Source: Rhododendron vialii
Taxonomy: Eukaryota > Streptophyta > Magnoliopsida > Ericales > Ericaceae
Direction: 5' to 3'
Assembly (NCBI RefSeq): GCF_030253575.1
Contig: NC_080560.1
Span: 39,169,001-39,233,000, forward strand
Length of the DNA: 64,000 bases
Part shown: positions 59,781 to 64,000 of the stretch, in pieces
Position numbering within the stretch: position 1 is the stretch's first letter
How the letters are laid out: every line of letters begins with the position of its first letter
Position numbers and translations under genes: made by a program
The notes under the pieces: generated by a model
The model's database searches: none
Told to the model about the DNA's origin: nothing
What the model saw: the letters and a program-made list of their open reading frames with translations, nothing else

Positions 59781-62700
59781 TCACATGTACCTTTATATAT
59801 CTGCGCAAAACATGTATATATTTATTTATGATTTGACAATGGACGATTTCTTTCAGGGAGCCAACATCCTTGTCGATAATAAGGGGTGCATAAAACTTGC
59901 AGACTTTGGTGCATCAAAGAAAGTTGTTGAACTGGTATAAACACCATTTTATCGGTTTTCTATTTTGATTTGCTTTTGTAAATTTTTCTGTAGTTTCCTT
60001 TCCAAGGTTGTATCCTGTCCCACTAAACATGCCTGAGCTATTTATGTTGCTACAGGCTACCATGACTGGTGCGAAGTCAATGAAGGGCACTCCATATTGG
60101 ATGGCTCCTGAAGTTATCCTTCAAACTGGGCATAGCTTGTGAGTACAATCATTTCCATGGTTATAGCTCATCAGTTTTAACTTCTGTCTTGAGGTCTTGA
60201 AGTGGTAATCATATATTTCCACTGCACATGGTACACATTTTGTGAACATCTTCTTAATGGAATGAAGTACTAACATTCTGTCCTCTATTTCAGTTTCCAC
60301 AAGTATCTACTATAAGCTATCATGTAAGAATTAATCGCTGGAATCTTCCCAGTTTGGGTATGGGGGACTGGATAAACTTTACTACCCAATAGCTCTTGGA
60401 CTGTATTCGTGATTGGTGGTTTTGGTATCAGAGCTGACTCGCACACTGTGGACTCGGAGGTGCTAGACGTCTATTGTCCTGAACTATTTAAGAACGAGTC
60501 ATTGTAACTGGAAATGACCAAAGGGGTTAACTATGGTGTCTGGGGCCTGACTCTTACATAAGACGTTCACATGGGAGGTCTTTGGTGTATGAGTAGGTGC
60601 AGTGAACCAAAATCCTATCCTTAGTTAGCCATTTCTGGACGAGTTCCTTGTTGTTTTTGCAGTGTCACTTATCACATTTATTTTGTGAAGTCTTGTAAAA
60701 ATTCTCACAATGTAACTTCATTAAAGTAGAAACATTGGACTTTACTAGGCCAATACTCAAAAGTAAACAATGTATAGTACTCATAGCATTACACATGTAT
60801 GAATTATGGAGCACAATTACATCCATGCCCCCATAATATCTATACGAAGCTGTTGAACAAAATCATGGAACAATAAATATCACAATATTAAGACTTAATT
60901 AACGAATGATTTAGTAGTATCATGTCCAAGACTTGCTCTACTTGCAATTGTCGACTTTTCCTCTTTCTCTTTTCATGCTTCCCACAATTTCAAAAAAGAA
61001 ACGAAGAAAAAGAATCCATAGAACCTAACAGCACCTTCAATGCGTGTGGAGCTGCTTTGCCTCATTGGTATAATAGATTCTTGGTGCTTTGCACACATGC
61101 ATGTGCACCACTTTGGTCCTACACCTCATTTTGTGGTGGTTTGACCTCATTGGTTTCTATCAAAATCTTTCAGCTCTGCCGATATATGGAGTGTTGGATG
61201 TACTGTTATTGAGATGGCTACAGGAAAACCTCCTTGGAGCCAGCAGTATCAGGAGGTACGTAAAGCTTCCATCTGCTTTCACTTTCCTGCTGCAGTACAA
61301 ATATATATTTTGTTTGATTACGACGTTGAAACTTAGTTAAGGCGTGAGTTCATTTCTTAATGAAACACTAATTGTTGCTCTTTTCAGGTAGCTGCTTTAT
61401 TTCATATTGGGACTACTAAATCTCACCCACCCATACCAGACCATCTTTCTCTTGAGGCAAAAGATTTTCTGCTAAAATGTTTGCAGAAGTATGTTCGTCA
61501 TGCCTATTACTTTTGTTCCTGTCTTCTTATGTTCGTACTGTACTGTCCCTTGAATTTCAGAAAATGATACTAATAAGTTTCTAAGAATATGACTTACGTA
61601 GGGTTGTTTCATTTGTAGGGCTGTTTCACCACCAATTTGTTTCTTTCTCTAATCTTTCTTTTTTGTTGTTGCAGGGAACCAAACTTTAGGGCTGCAGCAG
61701 CAGTTCTGTTGCAGGTACTTTTGCAGTTTATGTTATTTTATCTTTCTATTTTCACATTCATGAAAGGCTAACTCTGGCATACAAGTGGCGGTGCCACATA
61801 GAGACCAAGAGGGGCATGTTGGTCCCTTCTAATTTTATAATAATACAGTTCTCACTATAATATCAAAACATGTACTCAATTTCTCCCTCTCTATAATTTC
61901 AATGTGCCCTGTTTCCTTTAGTTTGTCAATAAATATTAACGAGTTGCTTCTTTCAAGTTTTATTTTGCCTAACAACCTGCTTTGTATATCATATCTCTAG
62001 TCCTATCATTCTCTCTTCCTTTTCTTTCTCTACTGCTTCTTCTCTTGCACCATTGTTTACCACTATTGTGGCCCCCGCTCTAGTAGCTTCCTGCTATTTG
62101 TGGCCATTGTATTATGCCTGTCGTATGTGGCCCATGTTTAATTTACCAAATTTTGTGATACCATCACTATCTGGTGCCATAATGGGTTCATGATTGAGTT
62201 TAGATCTTTGGTTCAAACTATTTTTGCCCCTCTTGGATCGATTTCCTCGCTCTGCCACTGTTATATTTGTACGTGCAAAGACCAGTTACACTGCAATTGA
62301 ACACTCCTTGTTCTGATAGTATGCATCATTGTTAGATAGTAAAAGTGGTGTAACCGTTTCCTAATAAACCAAGCGCAGCCTTGTTCCCCACTCAGTTGGG
62401 GTGGGCTATAGGTCTTCCATTTAGGTCTTCCCATCCCCCGAACATTGCCATTAACAATAATGTTATCACCCTCCGTTGCTATCACTTGTACCTATCTTCA
62501 TTGTATTTTACCAAACCACCTTAATGGGTTATCTCTTATCTTCAACTAGTGCCCTACCATTTCCTGAATGTTTTGATTCCTATAGGCTACATATAATCCC
62601 CATGAAACTGTTTTACTGATAGATTCTTTTTCTTTCGTTGGAACTGTTTTACTAATATACTATATTTTGTATGCTTTCGCCTCGTCATCTGCAGCATCCA

Positions 62701-63963
62701 TTTGTTATGGGGCAATATCAGGAAACTGATCCTGTGTCGCGTGCTTCGGTAATGGGTGGTTTAACTGTATGTAGCCTTCCTACTTGACACCATGCAACTT
62801 TTCTTGACCTTGCTTTGCATTCTTATGAATCCTAAAATCATCAGGAAAATTCTGGAAAACGGATGGCAACACCTGAAATGGAGTTTAAGACCTCGTAAGT
62901 ATTTGTGTCAAATTCAATGAAAAGCTACCAGATATATCTGTAATTATGATTCTTGAGGTTGCATTTATTCTCTGACATCGATCCTGGTATCAGGACAACC
63001 TACACTCGGTTGAATGATGTTCATAATAGTGTGAGGTGCTCGACTATATATCCTGACAAGTTCTCAAGAAACAGCACCCTTTGGGCATCAAACAATCGTG
63101 ATGATGACATGTGCCAGATGGATGATGATCTTGTTTTTGGATCATCAACAAAGTTTGACTCCCCTTTACTTTCCGATGATTTCAACAAGGTGCATATTTC
63201 CTTTATATGCCCCAGACAAGGTCTGGTATTTGCCAGAATCGTAACTTTTTGACAACTAATAGGCTTGTTCTGTGTTAATCTAGAGTTTTAATCCAATGTC
63301 GGAGCCCAATGATGATTGGCCATGTAAGTTTGATGGAAGTCCAGAGATAGATAAAAGTGGAGTCAACTCTTTTTCTGGTCAGACAGTTAATAAGGCTGCT
63401 GACAGTACTGTATCATATTGTAATGTGGACAATGATTTCACGTTTCCAAGTGAGCCCTCAGTAGCTGAGGATGATGATGATGTTACTGAGACGAAAATCA
63501 TAGCATTCCTTGAGGAGAAGGTATTATTGCTTCCACTTTTTTTCCTTAATGGTAATCTGAAATCATGCGATTAATTTTCACTACGCAATGTCTCATTGTT
63601 TTCACTCCTAAAACTATAGGCTATAGATCTGAAGAAGCTGCAAACGCCTCTGTATGAAGAGTTCTATAATTCGTTGAATGCATCCTGCTCGCCAAATGCT
63701 CTTGGGACTGAAAACAAAGAAAACGTTTCAAATAATTTATACTTACCTCCTAAAAGCAGGTCACCCAAACGAGTGTCCAGTAGAAGATTTTCTGCAGCTA
63801 TTGATGTTGCCTATACTGCTAGTGCTAGCTCTGGGAGTCAGTCCCAACATTTATCAAATATTGGTGTTGAAGCTGATCAAACTCTGCCGCAAGTACAGCA
63901 ATCCAAGCCTAGTGAATGGAAAGAGCGTATGATTGATGCTCAGCCGGAGCTGATTAGCCCAAG
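57782..63963 (+). CDS. ANP3: NPK1/ANP-type MAP kinase kinase kinase (3' end beyond the window)
   Basis: Fifteen exons are readable: 57782-58117, 58771-58812, 59085-59150, 59260-59370, 59610-59690, 59857-59934, 60056-60138, 61174-61255, 61388-61488, 61675-61714, 62695-62766, 62845-62894, 62994-63189, 63284-63520 and 63620-63963. A donor (AAG then GTTTGT) follows and the rest of the gene is off the edge. ANP kinases act in the ANP-MKK6-MPK4 cascade that controls cytokinesis with kinesins HINKEL/TETRASPORE, and in stress signalling. The N-terminus ([14 protein letters not shown]) and kinase domain (about residues 80-345) are typical: glycine loop GCGAFGRVY, Lys111, HRD 208-210, DFG 228-230, APE 255-257. 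The conserved [20 protein letters not shown] block (NPK1 has the same) and a basic SPKR segment follow. The missing part should hold the C-terminal regulatory region. The ANP3 symbol rests mainly on synteny; ANP1 or ANP2 class cannot be excluded. Confidence 0.95.
59707..59777 (+). repeat. (CT)n microsatellite next to ANP exon 5
   Basis: About 35 CT units begin some 17 bp downstream of the exon 5 donor (59691), inside a 166-bp intron. It is the longest microsatellite in the window and makes up over 40% of the intron. Confidence 0.95.
60139..61173. other. ANP intron 7, with a TGGTATCAGAGC primer-binding-site-like sequence
   Basis: A 1-kb intron. TGGTATCAGAGCTGAC near 60423-60438 matches the initiator tRNA-Met primer-binding site of plant Copia and TRIM elements. 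No LTR pair could be matched around it, so it may be a decayed retroelement. Confidence 0.35.
61785..62262. mobile_element. Possible non-autonomous element in ANP intron 10
   Basis: The left AAGTGGCGGTGCCACATAGA and right CTCGCTCTGCCACTGTTAT resemble the inverted GGCGG(A/T)GCCAC ends of a common plant repeat. A similar end (GGCTCCGCCACTGC) occurs at 33783-33796. A further CCCCACTCAGTTGGGGTGGG block near 62388-62406 resembles an RTE-type 3' end. Boundaries are not resolved. Confidence 0.35.
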
Positions 63964-64000
63964 GTTTGTTAGTAGATGTTCTGATGCTTGCTTTAGTTTA

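Noticed and set aside
60423-60438. A second intact TRIM or Copia element from the TGGTATCAGAGC motif in ANP intron 7
   Set aside because: No matching LTR pair or TG...CA ends could be found around the motif.
1-64000. CRISPR arrays, operons, phage or bacterial defence systems
   Set aside because: The sequence is plant nuclear DNA with spliced genes. The tandem repeats seen are two- or three-copy duplications without spacers.

Overview
The window is nuclear DNA from a flowering plant, almost certainly a eudicot. It has an AT-rich background, GT-AG introns from under 100 bp to 4.5 kb, many GA/CT microsatellites and many small transposable elements. The repeat types (TRIM, Au-like SINE, hAT and foldback MITEs) do not fix the species. 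I lean weakly towards an asterid such as the Ericales.

Eight protein-coding genes can be reconstructed by joining exons at splice junctions with conserved phase. In order they are: (1) an AILP1/TSJT1-like aluminium-induced protein (718-7445, +); (2) ECR1/UBA3, the catalytic subunit of the RUB/NEDD8-activating E1 (12151-19734, +); (3) a small plant protein of unknown function (23730-24792, +); (4) 3-ketodihydrosphingosine reductase TSC10 (29426-32382, +); (5) mitochondrial type II peroxiredoxin PRXIIF (36690-41091, +); (6) the RING-H2 E3 ligase RHF1A (44303-47814, -); (7) the plastid DEAD-box-like helicase RH58 (49431-55628, +); (8) the 5' two-thirds or so of an NPK1/ANP-type MAP kinase kinase kinase (57782-63963, +), which runs off the right edge. 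All models except number 3 match known families in length and motifs. Seven of the eight genes are on the + strand. RHF1A is the exception and is divergent from RH58.

The gene order is informative. From memory of the Arabidopsis map, AILP1, ECR1, an unknown gene, TSC10B and RH58 lie together near At5g19140-At5g19210. ANP3, PRXIIF and TSC10A lie together near At3g06030-At3g06060. This window interleaves both sets, as expected if it keeps an ancestral block that Arabidopsis duplicated and fractionated.

The rest of the window is introns and intergenic DNA rich in small mobile elements, several with readable target-site duplications: two 5'-truncated LINE-type insertions, SINEs (including an Au-like one), a TRIM retrotransposon plus a related solo LTR, a hAT MITE, several foldback MITEs (one an almost perfect 405-bp hairpin), and a fragment of the plastid 16S rRNA gene. 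I see no operon-like, CRISPR, phage or defence system and no complete tRNA or rRNA gene. Nothing here looks like a new biological system. The points most worth a second look are the merged microsynteny, the near-perfect foldback, the GC-AG intron with a DEVD motif in RH58, the plastid rDNA insertion and the TRIM element.
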